From Silene noctiflora (lineage: Eukaryota > Streptophyta > Magnoliopsida > Caryophyllales > Caryophyllaceae), in NCBI GenBank assembly GCA_009801015.1, contig VHZZ01004510.1, forward strand, positions 32,542 through 96,541: a DNA stretch of 64,000 bases, given 5' to 3'. Position numbers and translations under genes: made by a program. This document shows, piece after piece, positions 12,076 through 24,186 of this stretch. The notes beneath the pieces were generated by a model. The model saw only the letters and a program-made list of their open reading frames with translations. It did not search any database and was not told where the DNA came from. The first letter of the stretch is position 1. Each line of letters begins with the position of its first letter.

Positions 12076-15042
12076 GATCAGAAATAGCCTTATATCTTCA
12101 TCTTCTTAATGTTAATGAATAGGCTTCATGGACAATCGAGTTACAAGCTTGCTGTTTTTATGAGAGAATGGAGGGATTTGCCCATTCGAAGTCAAAGAGG
12201 GCTCCACTCAATTCAAAGCCGGAAAAGGTGCTTTTCCAGAAGCTGCTGATCGTGGATAGAAAAGAAAACCGGTTCCTCCTCGAACTAGAAGCCTTTCCTC
12301 TGGTCTTTGCTGAAGGTAGGGTTGAAGGTAGGTTGGTTACTTTTATTGTCCAAGTAAAGTTGTCCCCTTAAATTCTTTCCCCTATTATAGTATAGCGTAG
12401 ACTTATTCTTTATTGTGCCCTCTTCGAGCTCATCCTTGTGAAATAGACGAACGAATGATAAGGTATGCAGCGAGCAGTAGATTGAAGGCGCTATGAAGCT
12501 TTAGACCTTACCTTAGAAAAGAGGAGTTGGTATTCCACTACGAATTGAATTTGTCGAGTGAAGTTTTCCTAACGTACGAGTGCGTCTAATTAGTTTACTG
12601 ACTCGACCGGTAGAGAGAGGAGGTGAGGTTAGAGTCATCTAAATCTAGAGTTTTACTTATCTCTTATTATATTTTATTATACAAGTTGCTTCCCCATCAA
12701 GGGCAAGGGTCCGTTGAACGTATATCCTGAGTTCATCTTTGATGCTAAAGCACGAACTCTAGTTCTATCCTATGGAGTCGACCATAGCTACGCTTCCTGT
12801 CTTTTTCACCCCACCCCATAAGTTAAGTATAAGTGACTGAAGATCTTGAAATGGCTAGAACTTTTAAAGTAAAGTTTAAGGCATCTTTCTCATTTCATCA
12901 GTAAACGCGAACTCCTCTCTCTGAGACTAGTATGCAAAGAGCTTTAACCAATAATATTACTTTAACCAAGAATATTAATAGTAAGAATATAGGCGCGGTT
13001 GTCACATCGTGCGGATGACTACGTGCACTCAGACTTGAGGAGCATTCTTCCATTTCTTGCTGCCTTTCTTTATCTTGTTCTCAAAGATATGTAGCAAACG
13101 AGCATCTTGCCCTACTATTACTAATTATGGTACCCCTTATAATATATGCTGGGATCCATAATATTTCATAGTTTTTCACGGAATTAGATCAAAGCCAGCT
13201 GCATAGAGATCGGAAAGGGCGAAAGCACTTTGCCTTTATAAGATAGGTAGAAAGTAAATTGCTCAAAATCTCAGTAGATTTTTTCATAATTCCTATCCGA
13301 TTGACCCTCTTTCTTGTTTATCTTTTAAAACCTTTGTCATAGACGCAGTTACCCTAGGGGACTTTCATTAACGAGTGGACTCAAGGAAGTGTGAGTTAAG
13401 ATCCGGCACGCTCACATGAGAGAAGAGTGCGGAACCTCGAGGAGCAATTCGAAGTAATGAGCCCCTCCCTTATTGTATTGATTGTGTTAAAGTAAAGAGG
13501 GCTGAAAAACAAAAAACAAGAAAAATCGAAAGCTATGTTGTGAGTACCTTCATTGCATTGGCTAAAAGGATCGATTGATTCCTCCGAGAATTTTACGGAT
13601 TTGTTGGTTTGTGAGGTTATGATTGGGCCTACGATCAGGCTTATGCTGCCCACGCGACTTTACTTTAAGTTATCATTATAATATAATTATATTTATTCTA
13701 TCGCGGAATGCTTTACTGCTTGAATGAAGGGAAAGTGCCCCGTAAGATAAGCGAGAATCAAAGAAAGGGCTCATAACGAAGTGGCTCATGTAAGTTTAAC
13801 ACAAATAACAGCCCGGCTCGGAAAAAGTTTTTTCACAAAAAGCCTTGGGAAAATGCTCTTATTCTCCTAGTTTCCTTGATCTTGAAAGAAATATATTTTA
13901 TTTTCATGGGCTCTTGATTACCAATAAAGAACTTTCTCTTCTAAATCTAAACTTAAGGCTGAAGATATAATATCGCGGTAAGAAGCAAGATGTTTCAAAG
14001 TTGGAATCCGCCTTTATAACGATAATGGAGAGGGTTCGCGTTCACGTGGCCCGAAAGGTTGAAGAAAAGCTAGTTGACTGGCTGGATGAATGGAAGCCCC
14101 GCCCTTTTTTACTTGTTGAAATCTATCTTTTCTCTAATAGATATAAGAGAAAGACTGGTAAAGCAAATTAAAGAATGTCCAAATATGTAGTGAGTGTGTT
14201 AACGAGCGAGCGAAGTAGCTTGCTTCCACTTGCTCTTGCCGACAAAGCCTAATCATATATAAGTAAAGATGATGAGGCGCACGTACTTTCTTGATCATAT
14301 ACGTTATTAAATTTAATATTAAGAAATGGGTTGAGCAGTGCTTGGGAGGACCCTTGCAGAATAAAGCTTCCGCTTCAACGGCCCTTCTCCCGTAAACACG
14401 TTTAAAACCCTAATAGCAATCGTATTTCACCCCTTCAACGACTCAAGTCTCGATATCGGCTATCAAGAAAAGCGACTTGTCCGTCTTATTTCTTCAAGAC
14501 AAAGGTAATGCTTTGACATAGCCCTTTAGAGAAGTAAAAGCATACCTCACCAGAAGAGCAAGCACTGCTACGTTCAAGAAGGAGTCCGATAGGATTGCTT
14601 CGTCGGCAATACGAGGTTGGGGTGGGGCACTGTCATCTTAGCTACTCGGTTCCTTAGAGTTCTCTTCGCTTAGTCTTAGTAAGGGGGTCAGCTCTTCCAG
14701 TAGCGCGGGTTCTTCTTTCCCGAACCATCGAAGGGATCTGAACTGGCTTCATCAGGTTTGCGGAGTTCCAGAAATAAAAATTTTCTATCAGAGACGAACG
14801 TAGACGAATCGTACTGTGTACGTTCAGAATTACTAAAAAAAGAATTCTTAACAATCGGGTGTGCTAATTGCATTTGGGAACTTCTTGTCGAACCTGCAAT
14901 TTAATTGACCCGAAGTTTTTACATACAAAGAGAAGGAAGCACATTGAAAAGCGAAAAAGCTCCGCCGAAAAAAGCTCTATCTAAGTCTTTTACCATTACC
15001 ATAATAATAAATAGAAAGGCCAAAACCAAATGTCAACTTTAG
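12076..15042. other. gene-free intergenic DNA
   Basis: No recognisable gene. It contains the second copy of the diverged repeat at 12907-12939 and, just after it, an imperfect tandem duplication of a TTTAACCAAKAATATTA unit (about 12945-12980). A 13396-13653 minus frame (85 residues) is unassigned. An AT-rich patch lies near 13.66-13.70 kb. Confidence 0.55.
12907..12939. repeat. diverged direct repeat, copy 2 (partner 6039-6075)
   Basis: GCGAACTCCT then AGACTAGTATGCAA plus purines, in the same order and orientation as at 6039-6075. Confidence 0.55.
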
Positions 15043-15297
15043 TATTTCGTAGAAAGAGAAGCAAGATATATTCGACCAGGTCTTCCCGGGGGGCGTAAGG
15101 ATATTCCTCCGATAGAAGAAAGAATAACTGTCACTGATGCTGCTAATGGATACAGCGGTTCGAGCTTGAGACTCATACTCAACAGGGCTTTGCCACTGGA
15201 TCATAGAGATCACCCTGAACATTTCACAGTTTGTGTACCACTGGTCTTGCAATCCATCTCTACTTATAGCATAGGTATAAGTTATGAAATAGGTTGA
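15043..15297. other. region open on both strands, unassigned
   Basis: The plus strand is open for 84 codons from just after a TAG (15040-15042) to a TGA at 15295-15297, but has no early ATG. It reads RPGLPGGRKDIPPIEERITV around codons 9-28. The minus strand is open for 91 codons over 14977-15252 with a near-cognate start. Only one strand could ever have been coding and I recognise neither. The word CCAAAACCAAATGT at 15020-15033 recurs near 24.60 kb, and a near-copy lies near 56.83 kb. Confidence 0.2.
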
Positions 15298-18200
15298 ATG
15301 GTAGGTACGTGATAGGGGAAAGAACTCGAGCGTTAGTATGAAGGAGAGGGGTGGTTTAAGACTCGACTAGAAGGAGAGGGGGCAAAGGCTCTCGTCGATT
15401 CTTTTTGGGCGCATCTTTTTCCAGGGAAAAGAAAAGCTTTGCTTATAGACAAGTTCCAAATTCTTTTCTCACCATATGTACTGAGAATGCTTGGTAACGA
15501 TGAGTCGTATTCTATATGGATATGCAGGAGTGGGAATTAATCTTAATTAATAGTTCTTAAAAAAGAAATTCCCGTGGATTTGACTTCTTTGCGCTTGGCT
15601 CTGATGTCAGTGATGTTGAGCCCTTTCTTATCTTACACTTTGGGTAGTTTAGTTGGGCTTTTTGGCTGCGAATGCTAAAATCGTAGATTTCGCGACTATT
15701 ACCATAAGTCCACTTTTGGGGATGTATTTCACGAAATTGATAATCATCGTAATATAACGGAAACGAATCGCAGGATGGGTTGGAATATATAATACTGAAA
15801 CGGGCGAAGGATGCGAATGAAACGTCTTCAACAACAAAATCTTCTTACTATTACTTACTTTTACTAGAAAAAAATTTCTTCTCTATTGCTTGGGAAAAGC
15901 CCGACCTCTTTTAATGGTAATGTTTTCTTACTTATATAGGAGCCTGCTCTTCTGGTACTGCTCTATCTCGATAGATAAGCGAGTAGGGACTGCCTCAAAG
16001 ACACTGCACCCCTTTTCCGAAGCTCGGGATCCGGGGTTGGCCAAAAAGATAAAGGGTTGAAAGCAATACACGCTTTAAAATCCAAGAGGGTGTTTACGCG
16101 AGCGACCGAGCGAACAGTATGCTAGCTCCCTACACGGTATTTTGAATCTTCCTTTATAGGTAAGTTATCCATATAAGAAAAGAGAGGAATGAAATCTCGC
16201 ATAAAATATAAGGGCAAAAGGCGGTTCTTTTTTCATCTAGGCAGGATGCTCGGGCCGAGAATATAAGAGTTAACAAAGATGACAAGGCGCGCTGACTAGG
16301 ATTATGGTAGGTAAAGCTGTCCAATTTATTTTATTTTTGAAAACACTTGGGAACCGTCCAACTCATCCAACATATCGTCAGGCAGTTGTATACTCTCGAA
16401 TGAATACCCGAGAAGGATTCTTATAGGTCTGGCATAAGTAAGGCTGTCAAACGACGTGAAAAGATGCATACCGATGTTTAAAACAGATGAGAGACTCGCC
16501 TCTTTCCCTTCTTTTAATTCAAGGCAAGATCAGAACGGATGTAAGTCAGATCTCCTACTTGTTCTCTTTCATATAGAATATAGAAAAAGCTTAGATAGAA
16601 AGAAAACTCTCAAATCCTCACGAGAAAATGCTACAACGCTATTAAGTAAGAAGAATCCTAGTTTAGTTAGATTGGGGGGGGGGTAATTCCGGGGAACGAA
16701 GACTATTCAAAGACGAGGCACATGATACCTATTATATTCTTTTTTCTTTCAAATGCTGGGACACCTTATGTTTTGGATTTTCAATCCTAGGACTTAGGGA
16801 TGGTAAATCTCTGACTTCTAACTCACCAGACCAAGACTGAGAAGTTTTCACGAAGACAGAGGGGAAAAGGAAGCGAGTCCGATCCTCTTCTTACAACTAC
16901 GCTACGTCAACAAAGAGTACTTTTTGTTTAATCGCAAGTAGTCCAAAACCTGAAATAGATAAAGCAAAATCTCTTTAGGAAAAAGCTCCCATATTGAAAT
17001 AAGAAGACAAGTAAAAAAGAAGGTATATATAATAAGAGAGAGTATGATGTATTTGGCTCAACCGTATCCATATATGAAGAGTTTCGGTCTGGCCATGACA
17101 ATACAATTGTAAAATACTACAAGACGAGATGGGGGGAGAAGCGTTGGTTGTTAAGGAAGAGCAGTCCTAGCACGACGAGCACAATAAAACAATTAAAGAA
17201 GATCCAAGTTCATCGGTTTGCCCAAAGAAAAGGGATTTAAAAGGACTTTCACGGATGCCTTACTCTATACTTACTTCTATAAGAGCTTACTTCTAGGGAA
17301 GCAGCCGCATCCACGGGATTAGCCTCATTTATGGTGGGATCCCTTTCTATTCTATTTCTTCTATCTCACGGAGCATCGAGACAGAAACGCTAGCCTGGTG
17401 AACGAAAAGATGCTCTTGCTGATGAACATGAAAGCATAGAGTTTCATAAGGGAGCATTGAGCTTAGCCACAAGATTCTAATGGGTCTCTCGGTCAGGAGC
17501 TGGAGTTGGAGATATATATAGCAATAGCTCATGCAAAAATGAGAGCTAAAGGTGCCTAGTAGAGGGGGGGCCGCGATACATAACTCTTTGCTTTGATCTC
17601 CTTATTCTTAGATTTAAGTTTGAGTTAGCGGACAAGACAAGAGTAGCACTTACTTCTGAATAATATGGCTCTTATTAATATAAGATTTATATATTAATGC
17701 AAAAGGCAAAGAACGAATCCTAAAGGCATCCCTACGCCGCTCCAATAGAGTATTTTCAATTCTTTTTCCCAATAGGTGATACAAAGGTTCGAAGAACCAG
17801 CCATTGCATTGTCTTACTTTCTCTCTATAATGAGGTCTAGTTCACGGTCATATTTTCTATATTATAATACCGGACTCTTAGATAGAAGTGGATATGCTAT
17901 ATATAGTAATAATTTATTCTTATCTCCGATCAATCAAGTTTGGAATTCACAATTCAATTACGGCTGCTTTCAGATAGAATCTAATTAATATCCTCTGGTT
18001 GGTTTTATACTACTACGATGGCCCGAAAGCGGAGTTTTTCTTATTCTATTATCTTATTATAAGAGCGTTTCGCCCCCGAACCTACCTACTTGTTACGAAA
18101 GTGCAAGTGCTTGAATCCCCTTATATTTACTTATCTTATATCATTTCTATTTAGAGAAAATAGTTGAGGAGGTAGTGAGCACTTCTTAAACCAACAAGTA

Positions 18201-19218
18201 GTTTCCTTTCGCACACAGACATTCTTTTTCTTTTTTGTTACAACTTCCTAGCACGAAACAACTTATGGTCATAGTTTTTCCTCGTGGATTTTTTTGAACT
18301 TCCGGGTGTTCTGAAAGAAAAGAGATTAAGGTAAGGTTGGCCTCAGATCTAGCAATTGGACAGGCTTGGGCATTTCTTCAGAAGATGTCGCTTTATACAT
18401 ACCTTTGTAGTATGGTTGGTATCTATCTATGGCCTTATTAAATAGTACGTACGGCAGAAAGATAGGTAGAGCGAATGAGATCCAAGAAGAAGCTATGGCG
18501 ATTTCTTTCTTTTTCTGCTACCTCTCTTGATGTGGATATGAGATCGAGGAACGTATGCTGCTCTATAATATTTCTTTGCTTCTTACCTTAGTTTTGCTTC
18601 GTATTAATTAAAAGAAAGAAAATAAGAAGTGTCTTTTAATAAAATCGTTACAGCCAGCGCATCGAAAAAGAGCCCTACCATCGCAATTCTTGAAAGAGGG
18701 GTGTCCCGGCCAATAAAGTTTCTAAGATAAGACGCGCGCGTAGCTCCTCTAAGGAATAGGCATACACTTAAGTGAGCAAGTAAACCTAACTAACGAGCCT
18801 TCCCCCCAACAAAAGAAAGGTGTCAACAACTTACCTTGTGCTTTGCGTAAAAATGGAACATGTGTCTAAGAGTTTAGTCCCTCTCGAAGAAATAGGTATT
18901 TAGAAATATAAGAATATTTAAGGCGGATTGTTTTTGAGCTATTTACCTCGGGCGAGCAAATCTTAAGGTAGCCCTTGTGTCTCGGTGACTACTTCTCTTT
19001 AATTGGGATTCTTGAGATTAGAACACATTATAAGATGATAAAGGTAAAAGAGTCTACTTACTAAGACCCATTCATTCTGCTGACTTCTTTCAAAGGCAGA
19101 GCTCTCGGATTCAGAGTTCAATGCGCCAGGCATATCGGGCCAAATGACAAATATAGTATAGCAAGCAAGTGGAACCAAAGAAGTCTTATAAATTTCTTTG
19201 TAAAGTACCAGTCTCATT
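15298..19218. other. gene-free intergenic DNA
   Basis: No recognisable gene. It contains a run of 10 G at 16674-16683 and an AT-rich tract around 17.6-18.2 kb. Frames at 16456-16686 (plus) and 17776-17988 (plus) are unassigned and short. Confidence 0.6.
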
Positions 19219-19611
19219 CTAACTGACTTCAGCTTGATCTTTATCTACCGGATCATACATACATAAGCGCGTTCTATCATAACATAAAGAGAGAATAAGA
19301 GAGTAAGGCGGCGTAGATATCTTTAGGGGAAAGGCGCATAAAAAAGCTCTGACTTTTACCCTTTTTGTTGGAGCGGCTCTGGACAAAAAAGGAGCTTCTT
19401 GAAAAAAGTTCAACTTCTTGCAATTCTTTTCTAAAACAACCGTAATTAGGTATAAGAACCCTAAAGAAAATAGGCTGGAAAGTAGTAGTTTTGGGCAGCA
19501 TACGAGATAGAATGCATCACTCCCGTACAATATGAAACGACTCCTCTTTCTAAGTAGTGGGACGCTCACAAGCCCAACCCATTGCCCTTGTATTAAAATG
19601 GCAGAGCTCAC
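19219..19611 (-). CDS. unassigned 130-residue reading frame, doubtful gene
   Basis: Second-longest frame in the window. It starts with GTG at 19611, which would be unusual in plant mitochondria, and no in-frame ATG follows near the start. A hydrophobic stretch around residues 43-60 (CCPKLLLSSLFSLGFLYLIT) could cross a membrane. There is no recognised domain, and a second minus frame (19277-19501) overlaps it. Short chimeric membrane reading frames are known in plant mitochondria and some cause cytoplasmic male sterility, but nothing here shows expression or fusion to a known gene. It may be chance. Confidence 0.12.
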   Translation of the reverse strand: MSSAILIQGQWVGLVSVPLLRKRSRFILYGSDAFYLVCCPKLLLSSLFSLGFLYLITVVLEKNCKKLNFFQEAPFLSRAAPTKRVKVRAFLCAFPLKISTPPYSLILSLCYDRTRLCMYDPVDKDQAEVS

Positions 19612-22600
19612 ATGTCACGTGGAAGATTCACAATGAACGTCCTGGTATTGGTATTGAGGTGAGAAATGCGCACGAGTCGATGTTTAGCCTAAACTTAATT
19701 ATATTTATATACAAGAACTTATATAGTTTCGATTGGGAAGGAATGTAGGTATCCAAGTAGGTATAGAGGCACAGTTCGTGATACGTTTCTGTTAGATGAG
19801 ATCATTTTGGAGTATGTTCATACGGAGTCTTTTATTTGGATTGTCGGGTGGCGCATATGTCATAGTAAGCATTAACATACATAAGGACGCCAGGCAGCAG
19901 ATTCTCCAGTGGTGGTATTCAGACTAGTGGCGATAGTGGTGCTGGTTTCAGTTGGACAGGTCAATCCGATTCATTAATGAGCAAGTGGAGTCTTAAAAAA
20001 AGAGGAAGAAGTTTTCGAATGAAAGTAGCGAGCCAGCTAAACAGGGGTAAAGAGCTGACCCCCTCTTCACAACTTGTTCTAAATATAGATGCGCAAATAT
20101 ATAATCATCCTCTCGGATTACCCCAAGCTATAACCAGCACACTCGCTTTTAATTAGCTCAGGCCTGCCTTTCTTTATCTACTAATACAATGATTGAACCG
20201 AAAGGAGGAGTGACTAGCTCAATCAAGAGATATATAAAAACCTTAACTTTAGTATATAAGACTTTCTAATTATAAGAATACTTAAAAAATGGCTTAAAAG
20301 TTAATTAGTAGAATGCGGATCACCGCTTTCCATGGGGGATTCCCCCTTTCATGAGTAGATTAAGTATAGGGGCGGCGGTTCGAACTAATGTGAAGAGGCT
20401 TTCGTGAGAATGCTCGCCCACGTATATATGCAACTCTCATTCGGCATACTTACGGCGGTTATGGTCCGCATGTGGCTCAACATGCTATGGTGCCCCTTCC
20501 TCATGTCTAGGCTCTAACTGCTGGGTGGAACATGAGTCTTCCTGGGCTATGTTACATGAAAAATAAAGAAATACGGCCGGCTATCTTGGAATACGTCCAC
20601 ACGAAGCTCCCGCTCCAGCACGCCTATATTAGATTCGCACCAACCCATCTTTGCGCAAGCAGCAAGCTTACTGCACTGGGGATTAAAACAAAGAAAACGG
20701 ATAGGTAGGTAGGGAGAAAAGGATTTATTTCTATTGGTAGGACTTGCTCGAAAGAAAGAAATGCATTGGTTGGTATGATAATGGGAAATCAAAAGTAGTT
20801 ACGATATCACCACCACAGAACAGAGACCTTAATTGAATTGCTTTTATATTGCTTTTATAAAACTTCGGCACATATTCTTTCTTCTTTTAATTGAGAATTG
20901 TAAAGAACTTCGCAGCGTAAAGGTAAAGCTGAGCATAGAGGGCATTACGACGGAAAAGAAGAACGGTAAGGCTCCGCCAATTCTGTAGGTAAGATTTAGT
21001 TTTTGGACTCCGAGCATGTCGTCTCGGTAGATGTGGATCAAAGAGTGTATTCACAACAGTTGTTAGGATCTCTGAGCTGGCAGGGAGGGGTCACACGAAA
21101 TGAAAAGAAATTCTCAACATTCCGTTTTTATTAGTTGACTCTGTCTATTTTTATAGTATATGCGCGGGAACGTAATTCCCTTCTTTGGGGTCACACCAAG
21201 CAACCAAAAGCCCATTAATTATATAGGGCCAAAATCTTCATAGCTATGCTTAGGATTTTTAGATTCTTAAATAAAGGAATGAAAAAAAGAAGATAAAGCA
21301 AATTGCTTACTCTATCACCACCCACTTCATCCTTAATTAGATTAGTCTACTTGCTTCCGCTTTTTCCATGGACTTCTTAAAGGAGTGTATAATTCGGCAT
21401 ACACCCCAAGGCTTAACGACTGATAGATATCGCGTCTCCATCATAACATAAAGAACGAGAAAGGTCCTGGTATCAGCTATTATAAGAAGGAAAAGAGCTC
21501 TTTTCTTTGTTGAACTTGGGCATTGAGTCTCTTTTTTTCTACCGACCGGTCGAGGTTCAACAGGACCATTGCAATCCTTTTACTGGTAGTGAGCTTGCTT
21601 GATAAAGAAGAAGGCACGATCCGAGTCTTATTCCTTCTGATCTTTATCACATGCACTCGAACCCGCTTTTGTCTCTTTATCCTACTGCTTCCTTGCCTTA
21701 GAATCTACTTTATGAAAAGGAAGCTTTGAATTTCTCAATTAGGCTAAAAGAAAGCATTAACAAGATCAGCTAATAAGATAGGTATCATTTACATAAGTTA
21801 GTTAGATCGATTGAGAAAGATCTTTCTTCTCTATTGATTATCAAAGAAGACATTACAAGAGGCTTCAAATAGCCCACCTTTTGCTGGTGAGATAAAGATT
21901 CTACTTATTTATACTTCCACAGTACTGCTACAGAGACAGCCCCAGCTACTGCTTTTCAACTATGGAAAAGACAAGAAGAATTAGTCAAGTATCATTTGTA
22001 ATAGAGACTACTGAGTCGGTAATAGACTAAATCAAAGCGTAAAACATAAGGGCGCGCTAACTCCAATGTCGAACTAAAATATAAAACTTCTCATTCAGCA
22101 AGTAAAGTACTTTTTCGTAAATAGTTTTATAATATTAAGGGTCCAGAAAAGAGGGTACTTTCTATAGTATAGAAAGATAAAAAAGAAAAGAGAGTACGGT
22201 TCAATACAAAGAAAGGATAGGCCACAAAATGACTCAAAATAAAAGAAAAGTGGTAGCATCCTCATAGAGTAGAGGTCATCATCACAAATATTATGGTTCT
22301 TTATACGAGTTGGTAGTAGTAGTAGGAGAAGGAGAAGGAGCCAGCCATAGAGGTATACTAGGGTACTCCCCTATTTAGAGCATTCTAAGAAGACAATTAA
22401 GCAAGTAACCGAGTAAAGTAGTTCGTATGGGAGAAGGCTCTAGCTTAATTCGTGTCAAGAGACAAAGCCATTGATACTAAACAAGGAAATCGCGACCTTA
22501 AATATAAGAATAAGGTACACTACACACCCTCTCTTTTCTTAAAGGTACTATGATTAACTCAACGCGACTAGTCAATTACAAGAATTAAACGGCACCAAGG

Positions 22601-23997
22601 CAATATATACTCCCCCGAAAAAAGTCATATCCGTGCTGCATCATCACAATGGGCTTGGGATATTCGTAATACGAAATACATAAAAGAAAAGAAGATGGTT
22701 GACAATCTAAAGGAGCGCCAACTAGCACAAATAAGATAAGCCATGGGTTCTTATTCTTTATTATAACTAGAATGCTAGTGAGAGTCGAAACGAGTTGGTA
22801 GGCTTAGCAATCGGGAAAGACCCTTTTTTGTTATGGTGTAGTACCTATATTATCTTATATTATGTATTATAATAAGGACGAACAGACTGGTTAGCGGGGA
22901 AGCTTCTTGCATAATAATTCTTCACAGCCTCTATCGTGCATACATAACATAGAACGAGATTAATCATTAATGCGCGCATTGGCATAGCATAGCAGCAGCG
23001 CCCTTATCAACAACATAAGATAAGAAGTTTTAAGGCAGGACTCGTACGTACAGAAAGGATTAAATGATCTGTTTGGCTATTCACATCAAAAGGTATATAC
23101 GAAAAGACAATAAAATATGGTCGATGATCCAAAGGAGTTAGCGCAGGCTTCATGACTCCACCTCACAAAAGAAAGCAAATTATATCCTCCAGGCGGGTAC
23201 CTTATAGACGGGTTACTAAGACAAGATTCCCTGTTGAGAAAGAGAAAAGCCCTGTCTTCCTAATAAAAACAACAAAGAATAAGAAGAAGAAAGCGAGACC
23301 ATTCTAAATAAACGTATTCCTTTGCCCTTGACACTAGCTTCCCCAATCAAAAGAAAAAATAACAATGAAGTCGTCCTATATAAAAAGATAATATGGATGC
23401 AATAGGGCACTTGCACTACTACACTAACTAGTAAGGTATCCCCCTTCTCTTGACTACCGGCTATCAGAGGCAGCGCAATCATCAGGCACAGATGATAACA
23501 GCCGCCAGTTCTCTCCTGTCCCATGAGTTAGTTAATTGACTTTGATCTTTCTTAATATTGGAATTTTACCTAAGGCATAGTACTTAGCCTCGTAGCCCGA
23601 GAATAGGCGATTCTCAGGATCTATTTAAAGAACTGCCAAGTGGATTTTAATCCCACTGAGAGGCAAGCATAGAAGATTAGATTGATCCGTTTTTGGGTAT
23701 ACAGGAGTGATGTGGTTCATTCAAATGCCACTCACAGAAGAAAATATAGGATAGATTAGTTAGGATCCTTGTTTTTAATCACCAACTCCAACTGTAGACT
23801 AGTACAAAGAATAAAGATATAATCTAGCGTATGTCCACTTTCAGGGGATCAGAACTAGTATAAAAAGCACATTATCATGGGTCACCACCAACCAAGTAAA
23901 GTAATTTAATTCTTCCAAATTCAAGTAGTAGAGGTGCTGTACTTCAGATTATTTACTACAAAGCAAAAAGCAAATCATGGGTGAAGTGAATGTCTTT
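19612..23997. other. gene-free intergenic DNA, AT-rich from about 22 kb
   Basis: No recognisable gene. The words CATAACATAAAGA with AGAG/GAACGAG following recur near 19.28 and 21.44 kb, with looser versions at 11.42 and 22.95 kb. They resemble loosely the CATAAGAGA core of dicot mitochondrial promoters but carry an extra base, so I do not call promoters. A trinucleotide/hexanucleotide patch (GTA and GGAGAA repeats) lies at 22313-22340. The frame at 23216-23524 (minus, 102 residues) is unassigned. Confidence 0.55.
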
Positions 23998-24186
23998 TTA
24001 GTCTTTCTTAGTTAGTCCATTTGAAGTTGAGATTCCCATCGCTGTATCAAGGGCTTCTCTTTCCGCGTCAGCATCAGCTAAAGCTGCTTGTAATTCTAAT
24101 AAGTAAGGTAGGTCTTTCTCGTCTAATATGGACACAAGCTGTTCTGTTCTTCTTTACTATCCAGCAACTTTATCTGTTTCAGCCAT
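23998..24186 (-). pseudogene. Ala/Glu-rich coding-like remnant with two stops
   Basis: From an ATG at 24186 to a TAA at 23998 the minus strand gives 63 codons, interrupted by adjacent TAG and TAA at codons 10-11. After the stops it reads as a coiled-coil-like segment, with LPYLLELQAALADADAEREA then LDTAMGISTSNGL. The bases at 24071-24084 share 13 of 14 positions with 44345-44358, and the word ALAD recurs in frame at 44.3 and 55.9 kb. The family is not recognised. The 17 bases at 24027-24043 recur exactly at 62511-62527. Confidence 0.3.

Noticed and set aside
17776-17800. AAAGGTTCGAAGAA as a tRNA T-loop
   Set aside because: No acceptor stem, anticodon stem or D-loop can be built around it. 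Other GGTTCGA words (15157, 20374) fail the same test.
19270-21460. CATAACATAAAGA-type words as mitochondrial promoters
   Set aside because: They differ from the CATAAGAGA core by insertion, and no gene lies downstream.
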